The notes: generated by a model from the letters alone, not told the origin. A stretch of DNA of 9,849 bases from DASRVA01 sp035550715 (GCA_035550715.1 DASZOP010000045.1:1-9849), one strand, 5' to 3'; shown: positions 1 through 7,081, counted from the first letter of the stretch. Numbers and translations are program-made.

Positions 1-336
1 GGCGAGCGTCGCCGAGCCGTGGCGCCAGAGATACAAGGCCGCGGCCAGGAGCAGGACGCCGAAGGCGAGCGATGGCTCGCCGAAGATGATGTTGTCGAAC
101 GGAAAGTCGACCGCCAGCGGCCACGTGAGCGTCATGTGGAGCCCGGTGGCGGATAGGATGGCGCCGACCACCCCGAACCCCAGCGCCCAGGCCTCCGGTA
201 CGACCTTGCTCGGGTCCCGGATCAGCTCGCGCCCGAAGAGGACGAGCATGATCAGGGCGGCACCGGCAGCCACCGCCATGACGGTGTTGTAGGTGGGCAT
301 CGTGGTCCAATCGATCTTGAGCCCCGTTGGTTCCAC
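1..336 (-). CDS. DUF981-like multi-pass membrane protein (3' end beyond window)
   Basis: The window holds the first 112 codons and the gene runs off the left edge. It is an integral membrane protein of unknown function. The translation begins VEPTGLKIDWTTMPTYNT and shows three hydrophobic segments: about residues 13-33, 46-72 (containing TGLHMTLTWPL) and 88-105 (FGVLLLAAALYLW). Between the last two lies FDNIIFGEPSLAFG. I recall this pattern from the DUF981 family of small bacterial and archaeal membrane proteins, but could not check it. I chose the GTG at 336 because a strong GGGAGG sits 6 bases upstream; the first in-frame ATG (300) has no such site and would drop 12 residues. It follows sdhB by 71 bases, so co-transcription with the sdh genes is possible. 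The function is unknown and no enzyme motif is visible. Confidence 0.7.
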   Translation of the reverse strand, partial: MEPTGLKIDWTTMPTYNTVMAVAAGAALIMLVLFGRELIRDPSKVVPEAWALGFGVVGAILSATGLHMTLTWPLAVDFPFDNIIFGEPSLAFGVLLLAAALYLWRHGSATLA

Positions 337-342
337 GACCAA

Positions 343-348
343 CCTCCC
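343..348 (-). promoter_or_regulatory. Strong Shine-Dalgarno site of the DUF981-like gene
   Basis: On the minus strand this reads GGGAGG, 6 bases before a GTG at 336. It is the best ribosome binding site in the window apart from that of rpmA, and it decides the GTG start over the downstream ATG at 300. Confidence 0.6.
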
Positions 349-386
349 TGTCCGGACATCACGAACATCCCACGGAGCCGAAGAAG

Positions 387-406
387 GAATCCCCTTCCCC
401 GGATTC
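387..406 (-). terminator. Weak hairpin directly after sdhB
   Basis: Starting two bases after the sdhB stop codon, GAATCC pairs with GGATTC across an 8-base loop (387-392 with 401-406). The bases that follow on the minus strand are CTTCTT rather than a clean T-run, so this is at most a weak or Rho-assisted terminator. It could equally be a stabilising 3' hairpin or chance. Confidence 0.3.
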
Positions 407-407
407 T

Positions 408-1238
408 CTACCCCTTCAGCCAGTCGACGAGCAGGTACCGGCTGATCTGCCGGTTCATGGCGGCGATCGACTCCAGGTTCTCGATCTCCTTGGGGCAGAC
501 GACCGTGCAGTTGCCGGCCTTCGAGCAGTCGGCGATCCCGCCCGGACCCATCAGGCCTTCGTAGCGCTCGACGGCCTGCATCTTCCCGGTCGGATGCAGG
601 TTCATGAGCCGCGCCCAGGTGATCGGCGCAGCACCCATGAAGATCGTGTCCTCGTCGTGGGCGGCGTTCACCTGCGGGCACGCCTCGATGCAGCATGCGC
701 AGGACATGCAGCGGGAGAGCCAGTACCCTTCCTCGCGGTCCCGCTCGTCCATGCGGGGGCCCGGCCCCAGGGCGTACGTTCCGTCGATCGGGATCCACGC
801 CTCGACTCGTCGATAGTGGTCGAACAACCGCTGACGGTCGACGACCAGGTCGCGCCGGACCGGGAACTTGGTCATCGGCTCGAGCGTGATCGGCCGCTCG
901 AGGTCCTTGACCAGGGCCGAGCACGACTGCCGGACGTTGCCGTTGACGAGCATCGTGCAGATCCCGCACACCTCTTCCAGGCAGCTCATCGCCCACGCCA
1001 CCGGGGTCGTGCGCCGGCCCTCGGCGTCCACCGGGTTCCGGCGGATCTCCATCAGGCACTCGATCACGTTCATGTTGGGACGCTCGGGAACCTCGAACGG
1101 CTGCCAGTAGGACCGCGTCTGGGGGCCGTCCTGCCGCTTGACCCTGAGCCGCACCGTCCCTATCGCCTCCCTCTCTCCCGTTCCGGGAGGCGGGATCTCG
1201 ATGTCCATGTCGCTGCGCGCTTCGTCCCGCTCCGCCAT
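408..1238 (-). CDS. sdhB: Succinate dehydrogenase iron-sulfur subunit
   Basis: This 276-residue subunit of complex II carries electrons from the flavin of SdhA through three iron-sulfur clusters to the quinone site at SdhC, on the cytoplasmic membrane face. The plant-type ferredoxin domain (about 25-120) has C86, C91, C94 and C106 for the [2Fe-2S] cluster, in CLEEVCGIC and then QSC. The C-terminal domain has CMSCACCIEACP (C177, C180, C183, C187) and CSKAGNCTVVCP (C238, C244, C248) for the [4Fe-4S] and [3Fe-4S] clusters. C182 is an extra cysteine between ligands. All four [2Fe-2S] ligands are Cys, whereas E. coli has Asp at the third. The ATG at 1238 shares its A with the sdhA stop (TGATG), and AAGGA lies 9 bases upstream. 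The reading frame stays open to 1532 inside sdhA, but that extension is not SdhB-like. Confidence 0.96.
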   Translation of the reverse strand: MAERDEARSDMDIEIPPPGTGEREAIGTVRLRVKRQDGPQTRSYWQPFEVPERPNMNVIECLMEIRRNPVDAEGRRTTPVAWAMSCLEEVCGICTMLVNGNVRQSCSALVKDLERPITLEPMTKFPVRRDLVVDRQRLFDHYRRVEAWIPIDGTYALGPGPRMDERDREEGYWLSRCMSCACCIEACPQVNAAHDEDTIFMGAAPITWARLMNLHPTGKMQAVERYEGLMGPGGIADCSKAGNCTVVCPKEIENLESIAAMNRQISRYLLVDWLKG

Positions 1239-2998
1239 CACCGGATGTCCTTCCTGTACTGTCGGGGCCGGGGCGGGATCAGGGACACGTCCACGGGCTC
1301 GCTCGAGAGCCTCGGCCCCTCCGGCGTCCACTCGGCGATCGTCGTCTTGAGCCACCTCTCGTCGTCGCGGCCGGGAAAGTCCGGGCGAAGATGGACGCCC
1401 CGGCTCTCCTGTCTCGCGATCGCCCCCTGCACCATCGCCCGGGCGAGCTCCAGCATCTCCTGGAGCTGGCGCGTGAACACGACCGACTGGTTCACCCAAC
1501 CACCGGTGTCGGGCAGGTCGATCCGGTTCCACCGATCCCCGAGCTCGCGGATCTTCGCGTCGGTCTGCCGAAGCTGCTCCTCCTTGCGGACGACGGTGCA
1601 GTAACGAGTCATCCAGTCCCCCAGCTCGCGGTGAAGGGCGTACGGGTTCTCGCTTCCTCCCTGGAGCCCCAGGACGCCGCCCCGGCGCTCCTCCTGTGCC
1701 GCCACCTCCGTCTGGTAGATCGACTCCTCCTGGTCGGCGGCTAGCTCACCCAGCCCCGCCGCGTAGTCGATCATCTTCGGCCCGCCCTTCATCCCGTCGA
1801 AGGTGCACGAGACGAGCGCATTCGCCCCCAGCCGGTTCGCCCCGTGATACTCGTAGTTGGCCTCGCCGCCCGAGAAGACCCCCGGGATCGAGGTCATGAG
1901 ATCGTAGTCGACCCACATCCCGCCCATCGAGTAGTGGACGGCCGGGAAGACCTTCATCGGCACCCGACGCGGGTCCTCGCCCATGAACTTCTCGTAGATC
2001 TCGAGCACGCCGCCCAGCTTGACGTCGAGCTCCTTCGGGTCCATGTGGGTGACGTCGAGATAGACCGCCTCGTCTCCATCCACCCCCAGCCCCATGTCGT
2101 AGACGACCTTGTAGATGGCCTGGGCGGCGATGTCCCGCGGGACGAGGTTGCCGTACGCCGGGTACCACTCCTCGAGGAAGTACCACGGCTTGCCGTCCCG
2201 GGGCACCCATACCCGGCCCCCCTCCCCGCGCACGCTCTCGGAGATCAGCCGCCGCTTGTCGCGGCCCGGGATCGCGGTCGGATGGATCTGCACCATCTCG
2301 GGGTTGGCGTACTTCGCGCCCTGGCGATAGAGGTTGGCGTTGGCGGCGCCGGTATTGATGATCGAGTTGGTCGACTTGCCGAACACGACCCCCGGACCGC
2401 CGGTCGCGACCATGGTGGCGTCCCCCCGGAAGGCACGGATCTCGAGCGAGGCCAGGTCCATGGCGACGATCCCGCGGGCCACACCGGCCCCGTCCCGGAC
2501 GGCTCCCAGGAACTCCCACCCCTCGTGCTTGGTGACCAGCCCCTGGTCCTCCCAGCGGCGAACCTGCTGGTCGAGGGCGTACAGGAGCTGCTGCCCCGTC
2601 GTGGCGCCGGCGTAAGCGGTCCGGTGGACCTTGGTGCCACCGAAGCGGCGGAAATCGAGCAGCCCCTCGGCGGTCCGATTGAACATGACCCCCATGCGAT
2701 CGTAGAGATCGATGATCTCGGGCGCGGCCTCGGTCATCTCCTTGACCGGCGGCTGATGAGCCAGGAAATCGCCGCCGTAGACGGTGTCGTCGAGGTGCAC
2801 CCACGGCGAGTCCCCCTCGCCCTTGGTGTTGACCGCCCCGTTGATTCCCCCCTGCGCGCAGACCGAGTGACTGCGGGAGACACGGACCAGGCTGAACAGG
2901 TCCACGGAGTGCCCGCGCTCGGCGATCCGGATCGTCGTCATGAGGCCGGCCAGCCCGCCGCCGACGACGATGAACCTCGGCTTGCCGCCCGCTCCCAC
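1238..2998 (-). CDS. sdhA: Succinate dehydrogenase flavoprotein subunit
   Basis: This 586-residue catalytic subunit oxidises succinate to fumarate and reduces covalently bound FAD. The N-terminal dinucleotide fold is at FIVVGGGLAGL (9-19). SHSVCAQGGING contains H44, the expected 8-alpha-histidyl FAD attachment site. Residues matching the known active site are H239 (IHPT), E254 (ISESVRGEGG), R288 (VPRDIAAQ), H355 (HYSMGG) and R389 (HGANRLGANAL). Its length and motifs match the Bacillus subtilis type of SdhA rather than the E. coli type. I chose the GTG at 2998, which shares one base with the sdhC stop (TAGTG) and puts the fold at the usual distance from the N-terminus. The frame is open to 3313, but that extension overlaps the hydrophobic end of sdhC and is not SdhA-like. 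There is no clear Shine-Dalgarno site, so translation probably depends on coupling to sdhC. Confidence 0.97.
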   Translation of the reverse strand: MGAGGKPRFIVVGGGLAGLMTTIRIAERGHSVDLFSLVRVSRSHSVCAQGGINGAVNTKGEGDSPWVHLDDTVYGGDFLAHQPPVKEMTEAAPEIIDLYDRMGVMFNRTAEGLLDFRRFGGTKVHRTAYAGATTGQQLLYALDQQVRRWEDQGLVTKHEGWEFLGAVRDGAGVARGIVAMDLASLEIRAFRGDATMVATGGPGVVFGKSTNSIINTGAANANLYRQGAKYANPEMVQIHPTAIPGRDKRRLISESVRGEGGRVWVPRDGKPWYFLEEWYPAYGNLVPRDIAAQAIYKVVYDMGLGVDGDEAVYLDVTHMDPKELDVKLGGVLEIYEKFMGEDPRRVPMKVFPAVHYSMGGMWVDYDLMTSIPGVFSGGEANYEYHGANRLGANALVSCTFDGMKGGPKMIDYAAGLGELAADQEESIYQTEVAAQEERRGGVLGLQGGSENPYALHRELGDWMTRYCTVVRKEEQLRQTDAKIRELGDRWNRIDLPDTGGWVNQSVVFTRQLQEMLELARAMVQGAIARQESRGVHLRPDFPGRDDERWLKTTIAEWTPEGPRLSSEPVDVSLIPPRPRQYRKDIR

Positions 2999-3654
2999 TA
3001 CGATAGGAACGCCCACACGGCGGCGAGGGACACGGCCAGGACCAGCACTCCGAACACGGCGCAGAGTTTCGCCGCGGCGCGGCGGGCGCGCGGTCCGCTC
3101 ACGACACCCCACGTCATCAGGAAGGTCCGAACCCCGTTGGCCAGATGGAAGGAGACGGCCACGAGGCCGATCACGTAGAAGACGACCCACCCCGGATCGG
3201 CGAGGATGTCGGCCATCATCCGGAAATCGACCGGGACACCGAAGAGGTAGTTGGCGAGCCGGGTTTGCCAGAAGTGCCAGCCGATGAACACCAGGGCGAC
3301 GATCCCGCTCCACCGCTGGAGGGTGTACAGCCAGTTGTTGGGGTAGGCGTACCGGAAGGCGTTCCCGTCCCCTCGGGCGTGGACGTAGATGCCATACAGG
3401 GAGTGGAACAGGATCGGCGCCCAGATGAACGGGATCTCGATCAGAAGGAGGTACGGCAGGCTCTCCAGGAACTCGGCCACGCCGTCATAGATCTCCTCGC
3501 CGCTGGCGGCGAAGGAGTTGATACCGAGATGGATGAGGACGTAGAGCCCGATCGGGAAGACGCCGGTCAGGCTGTGGAGCCGCCGCAGGAGAAACCGGCG
3601 TCGGCTCAGGGCTTCCTCCCCCGCTTCCCGTTGCGCTGCCGTCGCCGTCGCCAC
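2998..3654 (-). CDS. sdhC: Succinate dehydrogenase cytochrome b558 membrane subunit
   Basis: This 218-residue protein anchors SdhA and SdhB in the cytoplasmic membrane, carries haem b and passes electrons to quinone. Five hydrophobic helices are visible, at about residues 30-48, 68-92, 114-135, 155-178 and 197-217. H27 (RRLHSLTG), H84 (LFHSLYG), H127 (GWHFWQTR) and H170 (SFHLANG) sit where the four axial ligands of the di-haem B. subtilis SdhC lie, so two haems are expected; H42 and H92 are additional. One five-helix anchor replaces the separate SdhC and SdhD of E. coli, and no sdhD is present. The GTG at 3654 is the only reasonable start, and a weak AGAG lies upstream. The gene follows mdh by 84 bases and its TAG overlaps the sdhA GTG by one base. 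Confidence 0.95.
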   Translation of the reverse strand: MATATAAQREAGEEALSRRRFLLRRLHSLTGVFPIGLYVLIHLGINSFAASGEEIYDGVAEFLESLPYLLLIEIPFIWAPILFHSLYGIYVHARGDGNAFRYAYPNNWLYTLQRWSGIVALVFIGWHFWQTRLANYLFGVPVDFRMMADILADPGWVVFYVIGLVAVSFHLANGVRTFLMTWGVVSGPRARRAAAKLCAVFGVLVLAVSLAAVWAFLS

Positions 3655-3738
3655 GGCGGCTACTCTAGTTATTGGGGAACGGAAGAACCAGGGATCTAAG
3701 GGTTGGGATTGCCCGTCGAGGACGTCTTCAGGGGCCCT
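3655..3738. other. mdh-sdhC intergenic spacer, no clear terminator
   Basis: These 84 bases separate mdh from sdhC. On the minus strand they begin with the small palindrome AAAGGGCCCCT and hold short G/C-run repeats, but no stable stem followed by a T-run. I found no convincing pair of promoter hexamers. Read-through from mdh into sdhC is the simplest reading. Confidence 0.4.
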
Positions 3739-4662
3739 TTACAGCGAGAGCTTGGACATCGTTTCTTTCACGTGCGCCGCCGACGCATGCAGTGCCTTCT
3801 TCTCTTCCCCGGTCAGCTCGATCTCGATGATCTCCTTGATGCCGCCTGTGCCGAGCTTGACCGGCACGCCGACGTAGACGTCGGAAAGCCCGTACTCCCC
3901 CTCCAGCCAGGCCGCGCAGGGGAGGATCCGCTTCTGGTCCCTGAGGATCGCCTCGGCCATCTCGACGGCCGCCGCGGAGGGCGCGTAGTAGGCGCTTCCG
4001 CTCCCCAGGAGCTCGACGATCTCTCCGCCCCCTTTCCGGGTCCGATCGACCAGCGCCTCGATCCTCTCGTCGTCCAGCAGATGCGGCAGCGGGATGCCGG
4101 CCACGGTCGAGTAGCGGGCCAGCGGCACCATCGAATCCCCGTGGCCTCCCAGAACGAAGGCCGACACGTCACGCACCGAGACGTCCAGCTCGAGGGCGAT
4201 GAAGGAGCGGAAACGGGCCGTGTCCAGGACCCCGGCCATCCCGACCACCCGGGCGCGGTCGAAGCCCGTGACCTCGAGCGTCACGTAGCACATCACGTCG
4301 AGCGGGTTCGACACGACGATCACGATCGCGTCGGGGCAGCGATCCCGGATCTCGCCCGAAACCCCCTGGACGATGTCGGCATTCTTCTTGAGGAGGTCGT
4401 CCCGGCTCATGCCGGGCTTGCGGGGCAGGCCGGCCGTGACGACGACCAGGTCGGAGCCTTCGATGAGGCCGTAGTCCGTCCCGCCCACCAGCCGCGTGTC
4501 GTAGCCAACGACGGGGGCAGACTCCCAGAGGTCGAGGGCCTTGCCCTTCGGAACCCCCTCCAGGATGTCGATGAGGACGACCTCGCGGGCCAGCTCGCGC
4601 TCCGCGAGGCGCTGGGCGGTCGTGGCGCCGACGTTGCCGGCGCCCACGACGGTGAGCTTCAC
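3739..4662 (-). CDS. mdh: Malate dehydrogenase, LDH-like type
   Basis: This enzyme oxidises malate to oxaloacetate with reduction of NAD in the TCA cycle. With the GTG at 4662 it is 307 residues, near the usual 305-315, and starts MKLTVVGAGNVGATTAQ with the Rossmann glycine motif. D32 after the second strand (VVLIDI) suggests NAD rather than NADP. R81 and R87 in LPRKPGMSR are the substrate-binding arginines of malate dehydrogenases; lactate dehydrogenases have Gln at the first. N119 (VSNPLDVM), D147 and R150 (LDTARFR) and the catalytic H174 (LGGHGDSMVPL) are intact. An alternative GTG at 4680 shares one base with the rpmA stop (TAGTG) and adds six residues. I preferred 4662 because GGCGG lies 5 bases upstream and the N-terminus then matches the family. 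It lies between rpmA and sdhC in the same orientation. Confidence 0.95.
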   Translation of the reverse strand: MKLTVVGAGNVGATTAQRLAERELAREVVLIDILEGVPKGKALDLWESAPVVGYDTRLVGGTDYGLIEGSDLVVVTAGLPRKPGMSRDDLLKKNADIVQGVSGEIRDRCPDAIVIVVSNPLDVMCYVTLEVTGFDRARVVGMAGVLDTARFRSFIALELDVSVRDVSAFVLGGHGDSMVPLARYSTVAGIPLPHLLDDERIEALVDRTRKGGGEIVELLGSGSAYYAPSAAAVEMAEAILRDQKRILPCAAWLEGEYGLSDVYVGVPVKLGTGGIKEIIEIELTGEEKKALHASAAHVKETMSKLSL

Positions 4663-4679
4663 GCCACCCGCCGTCGGCA

Positions 4680-4937
4680 CTACTCGGTGACGAGCACCGA
4701 GATCCGGCGACGATCGCCGCTGCCGCGCTCGAACTGCACGATCCCGTCGGCGAGAGCGAAGAGGGTGTCGTCCTTGCCGCGCCCCACGTTCACGCCGGGA
4801 TGAAACTTCGTGCCCCGCTGGCGCACGAGGATGTGGCCGGCCCGAACGTGCTGCCCGCCGAAACGCTTGATGCCGAGCCGGCGGCCGGCGCTGTCACGCC
4901 CGTTCCGGCTCGCTCCCTGTCCCTTCTTGTGAGCCAT
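4680..4937 (-). CDS. rpmA: 50S ribosomal protein L27
   Basis: This 85-residue L27 has its basic N-terminal tail reaching the peptidyl transferase centre of the 50S subunit. The sequence starts MAHKKGQGASRNGRDS and continues with GRRLGIKRFGGQ and GTKFHPGVNVGRGKDDTLF, a complete canonical L27 of normal length. There is no extra N-terminal peptide of the kind cleaved by Prp in Firmicutes. The ATG at 4937 lies three bases after the rplU stop, and its AAGGAG ribosome binding site is inside the last two codons of rplU. The TAG stop overlaps a possible upstream GTG of mdh. Confidence 0.98.
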   Translation of the reverse strand: MAHKKGQGASRNGRDSAGRRLGIKRFGGQHVRAGHILVRQRGTKFHPGVNVGRGKDDTLFALADGIVQFERGSGDRRRISVLVTE

Positions 4938-4940
4938 GAC

Positions 4941-5393
4941 CTACTCCTTGTGCGACAGGCTCATGTGCTGCTTGAGCCCGCGCTCGGATCCGTATTCCTT
5001 GCCGCACTCCGGGCAGACGAACTGCGTCGACTCGTCGGCCTCCGCCGCGGCTTCCGATTCCGGGGCCACGACCTTACGACGCCCCAGCGCGAGACCGGTC
5101 ACCCGGAGCTCCGTGAAACCCTGTCGATGCCCCTGCTTGCGGCTGTATCTCTTGCGACGCTTGTACTTGAAGACCGTGATCTTGCGCCCCCGGCCGTGCT
5201 TGACGATCTCGGCCGTCACCGTGGCCCCCTCGACCATCGGGGCGCCCACGTGGACGGCCTTTCCGTCGCGGGCATAGAGGATGCGGTCGAACGTCACGGT
5301 CTCGCCGGGCTCGCCGCCGAGGGAGGGGACGCGGATCGTATCGTTGGCGGCGACGCGAAACTGCTTCCCGCCGGTCTCGATGATGGCGTGCAC
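4941..5393 (-). CDS. rplU: 50S ribosomal protein L21 with C-terminal C2H2 zinc-finger motif
   Basis: Residues 1-104 are a complete L21, a 23S rRNA-binding 50S protein: MHAIIETGGKQFRV at the start, and the basic loop KITVFKYKRRKRYSRKQGHR followed by ELRVTGL at the end of the core. Most L21 proteins stop near here at about 103 residues, but this one has 150. Residues 105-125 form a linker with an acidic Ala/Glu stretch. Residues 126-150 carry C127-x2-C130-x12-H143-x4-H148 within FVCPECGKEYGSERGL and KQHMSLSH, a textbook C2H2 zinc-finger spacing. The tail is in frame with no sign of a sequencing shift, and its last codons supply the rpmA ribosome binding site, which argues that it is genuine. 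The start is GTG; GAGAG lies a few bases upstream. The tail's role is unknown; RNA or protein binding is a guess. Confidence 0.96.
   Translation of the reverse strand: MHAIIETGGKQFRVAANDTIRVPSLGGEPGETVTFDRILYARDGKAVHVGAPMVEGATVTAEIVKHGRGRKITVFKYKRRKRYSRKQGHRQGFTELRVTGLALGRRKVVAPESEAAAEADESTQFVCPECGKEYGSERGLKQHMSLSHKE
4944..4949 (-). promoter_or_regulatory. rpmA Shine-Dalgarno site inside the end of rplU
   Basis: The minus strand reads AAGGAG, 6 bases before the rpmA ATG. It is formed by the final Lys and Glu codons of rplU, so the zinc-finger tail and the rpmA initiation signal share bases. Confidence 0.75.
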
Positions 5394-5446
5394 GGCTCTC
5401 TCGGGTGCGCTGGTAAACGGTTCGAAATGACGTAGATAGAAGAATG

Positions 5447-5495
5447 AAAAAATACCCCGGCCGACCCCGTCCTGTCAAGACACGGGGAGCCGGCC
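5447..5495 (-). terminator. Intrinsic terminator of rng
   Basis: Twenty-four bases past the rng stop, the minus strand forms a two-part stem. The outer GGCCG/CGGCC pairs 5491-5495 with 5459-5463. The inner CCCCGT/ACGGGG pairs 5482-5487 with 5465-5470. A small internal loop lies between them and an 11-base apical loop closes the stem. Six Ts follow at 5452-5447. This is the most convincing Rho-independent terminator in the window. Confidence 0.7.
5449..5478 (-). promoter_or_regulatory. Candidate sigma70-type promoter for rplU-rpmA-mdh-sdh
   Basis: The minus strand has a perfect -35 hexamer TTGACA (5478-5473), an 18-base spacer and TATTTT (5454-5449) as -10, matching four of six consensus positions. 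A transcript would begin near 5442, about 48 bases before the rplU GTG. The -35 lies in the apical loop of the rng terminator and the -10 in its T-run, so one DNA stretch may serve both roles. The only evidence is hexamer match and placement. Confidence 0.5.
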
Positions 5496-5518
5496 CGGGC
5501 GGCCGCCGGACAGCTCGG

Positions 5519-7081
5519 TCAGGCCGTCAGGTCGAGCTTGATCGGGCGCTGGCTGGGGAGCGAGATCAGCTCGAAGTCGTCCCGGTGGAGCAGCGGGTCG
5601 TCCCCCACCTGGATCTCCAGGCCGTGGTCCCGCCCCAGCCGGTCCAGCGTGTCCTTCTCGTGCTCGAGCAGATACAGCGCCACCGCCGGGTGGGAGCGCA
5701 CCCGGATCTTCTTGTTCTTTCCGTCCAGCGCCGCCCGTCTGAGCTGCCGCTCGATCTTCCGCGCGAGGGCGGTGAACTGCATGACGCGTCCCGACCCGCC
5801 GCAGTCGTCGCAGCGCTCGGTTGCGCTCTGGTAGAGGCTGGGCCGCCGGCGCTGCCGGGTCATCTCGATGAGCCCGAGGTCGCTGACCTCGAAGGCCTTG
5901 GTCTTGGCCCGGTCGCGGCCGAGCCACGTCTTGAGCTCGGACAGGACCTTGCGGCGATTGGCCGGGAGCTCCATGTCGATGAAGTCGATCACGACGATCC
6001 CCCCGATGTCCCGGAGACGAAGCTGACGGGCGATCTCCCGGGCGGCGTCCAGGTTGGTCCGAAGGATCGTGGCCTCGGGGTCCTTCTTTCCGGTGTAACG
6101 GCCGGTGTTCACGTCGATCGACACCAGCGCCTCGGTCGGTTCGATGACGATCGAGCCGCCCGACTTGAGAGGCACCGTCCGATGGAAGGCGGCCTCGATC
6201 TCGGGCTCGATTCCCATCGCCTCGAAGAGCGGGATGCGGTCGCGGTAGAGCTGGACCCTCTCGAGGAGCTCCGGAGAGAGCCGCTTGAGATACCGGCGGA
6301 CCTGCGCGTACAGTTGACGGTCGTCCACCACCAGCCGGTCGACCTTGTCGGAGAAGATGTCCCGGATGAGGCCGCTCGTGAGCTCGGCCTCCTGATGGAG
6401 AAGCGCCGGGGCCTTCGATCGTCCCGACTTGTTGACGACCTTGCGCCATGTCTCGACGAGGCTCTTCACCTCGCGCTCGAACTCCTGACGCGTCAGCTCC
6501 TCGGCCGCCGTCCGGACGATGACGCCGCCCTCGTCGGGCTTCACCTCCTCCAGGATCTTCCGGAGCCGGACACGCTCGGAGCGGTCCTCGATCTTCCGGC
6601 TGACGCCGATGTGATCGACCCCGGGCATGAAGACCAGGAACCGGCCCGGCAGCGAGACCTGCCCGGTCAGCCGCGGCCCCTTGGTCGAGATCGCCTCCTT
6701 GGTGACCTGGACGATGATCTCCTGACCGCGCTTGAGATGGTCCTGGATGGCCATCCCGTTCGAGCCCCGGCGGCCCCGACCACGGCGGCGGCGGTTGGCT
6801 CCGCCCCGGCCGTCGCTGCGTCCGTTTCCGTCGTCGTCGTCGTCCAGCAGCTCGGCCCCCGCCAGGTCGGAGACGTGCAGGAAGCCGCTCTTCTCCATTC
6901 CGATGTCGACGAACGCCGACTGCATGCCGGGGAGGACGGCGGTGACCAGCCCCTTGTAGACGTCGCCGACATGACGCTCTTCCTCCTCGCGGTCGACCAT
7001 CAGCTCGACGAGCTGGTCGTCCTCGAGGATCGCCACGCGGGTCTCTTTGGGGGATACGGTGACCAGGATCTCGCGCTTCAT
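5519..7081 (-). CDS. rng: Ribonuclease E/G family endoribonuclease (RNase G-like length)
   Basis: This 520-residue endoribonuclease cuts single-stranded, AU-rich RNA and acts in rRNA maturation and mRNA decay. It starts MKREILVTVSPKETRVAILE, typical of the family, which fixes the ATG at 7081. An S1 domain occupies about residues 35-130 and is interrupted at 79-108 by an acidic-then-basic stretch (DDDDDGNG, then NRRRRGRGRRG). The catalytic DNase I-like domain holds D323 (VSIDVNTGRYTGKKDPEAT) and D366 (GIVVIDFIDME), which match the Mg-binding aspartates. C424 and C427 (CDDCGGSG) form the Zn-link that pairs subunits. It lacks the long C-terminal degradosome scaffold of E. coli RNase E, so it resembles RNase G in length. 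No Shine-Dalgarno site is obvious; a stable hairpin abuts the start codon, which suggests translational control. Confidence 0.96.
   Translation of the reverse strand: MKREILVTVSPKETRVAILEDDQLVELMVDREEEERHVGDVYKGLVTAVLPGMQSAFVDIGMEKSGFLHVSDLAGAELLDDDDDGNGRSDGRGGANRRRRGRGRRGSNGMAIQDHLKRGQEIIVQVTKEAISTKGPRLTGQVSLPGRFLVFMPGVDHIGVSRKIEDRSERVRLRKILEEVKPDEGGVIVRTAAEELTRQEFEREVKSLVETWRKVVNKSGRSKAPALLHQEAELTSGLIRDIFSDKVDRLVVDDRQLYAQVRRYLKRLSPELLERVQLYRDRIPLFEAMGIEPEIEAAFHRTVPLKSGGSIVIEPTEALVSIDVNTGRYTGKKDPEATILRTNLDAAREIARQLRLRDIGGIVVIDFIDMELPANRRKVLSELKTWLGRDRAKTKAFEVSDLGLIEMTRQRRRPSLYQSATERCDDCGGSGRVMQFTALARKIERQLRRAALDGKNKKIRVRSHPAVALYLLEHEKDTLDRLGRDHGLEIQVGDDPLLHRDDFELISLPSQRPIKLDLTA

Noticed and set aside
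327..1604. Long plus-strand open frame opposite sdhB and sdhA
   Set aside because: The minus strand encodes complete SdhB and SdhA here with all cofactor ligands. The plus-strand product is an Arg/Pro/His-rich antisense artefact of high GC.
2999..3313. N-terminal extension of SdhA
   Set aside because: It overlaps the last helices and His170 of SdhC, whose frame is clearly the coding one, and the extension is Arg-rich with no family match.
4941..5066. L21 tail as a frameshift or a fused fragment of another gene
   Set aside because: The frame is continuous, the tail forms a well-spaced C2H2 motif, and its stop and final codons fit neatly to rpmA. It is treated as a real extension.
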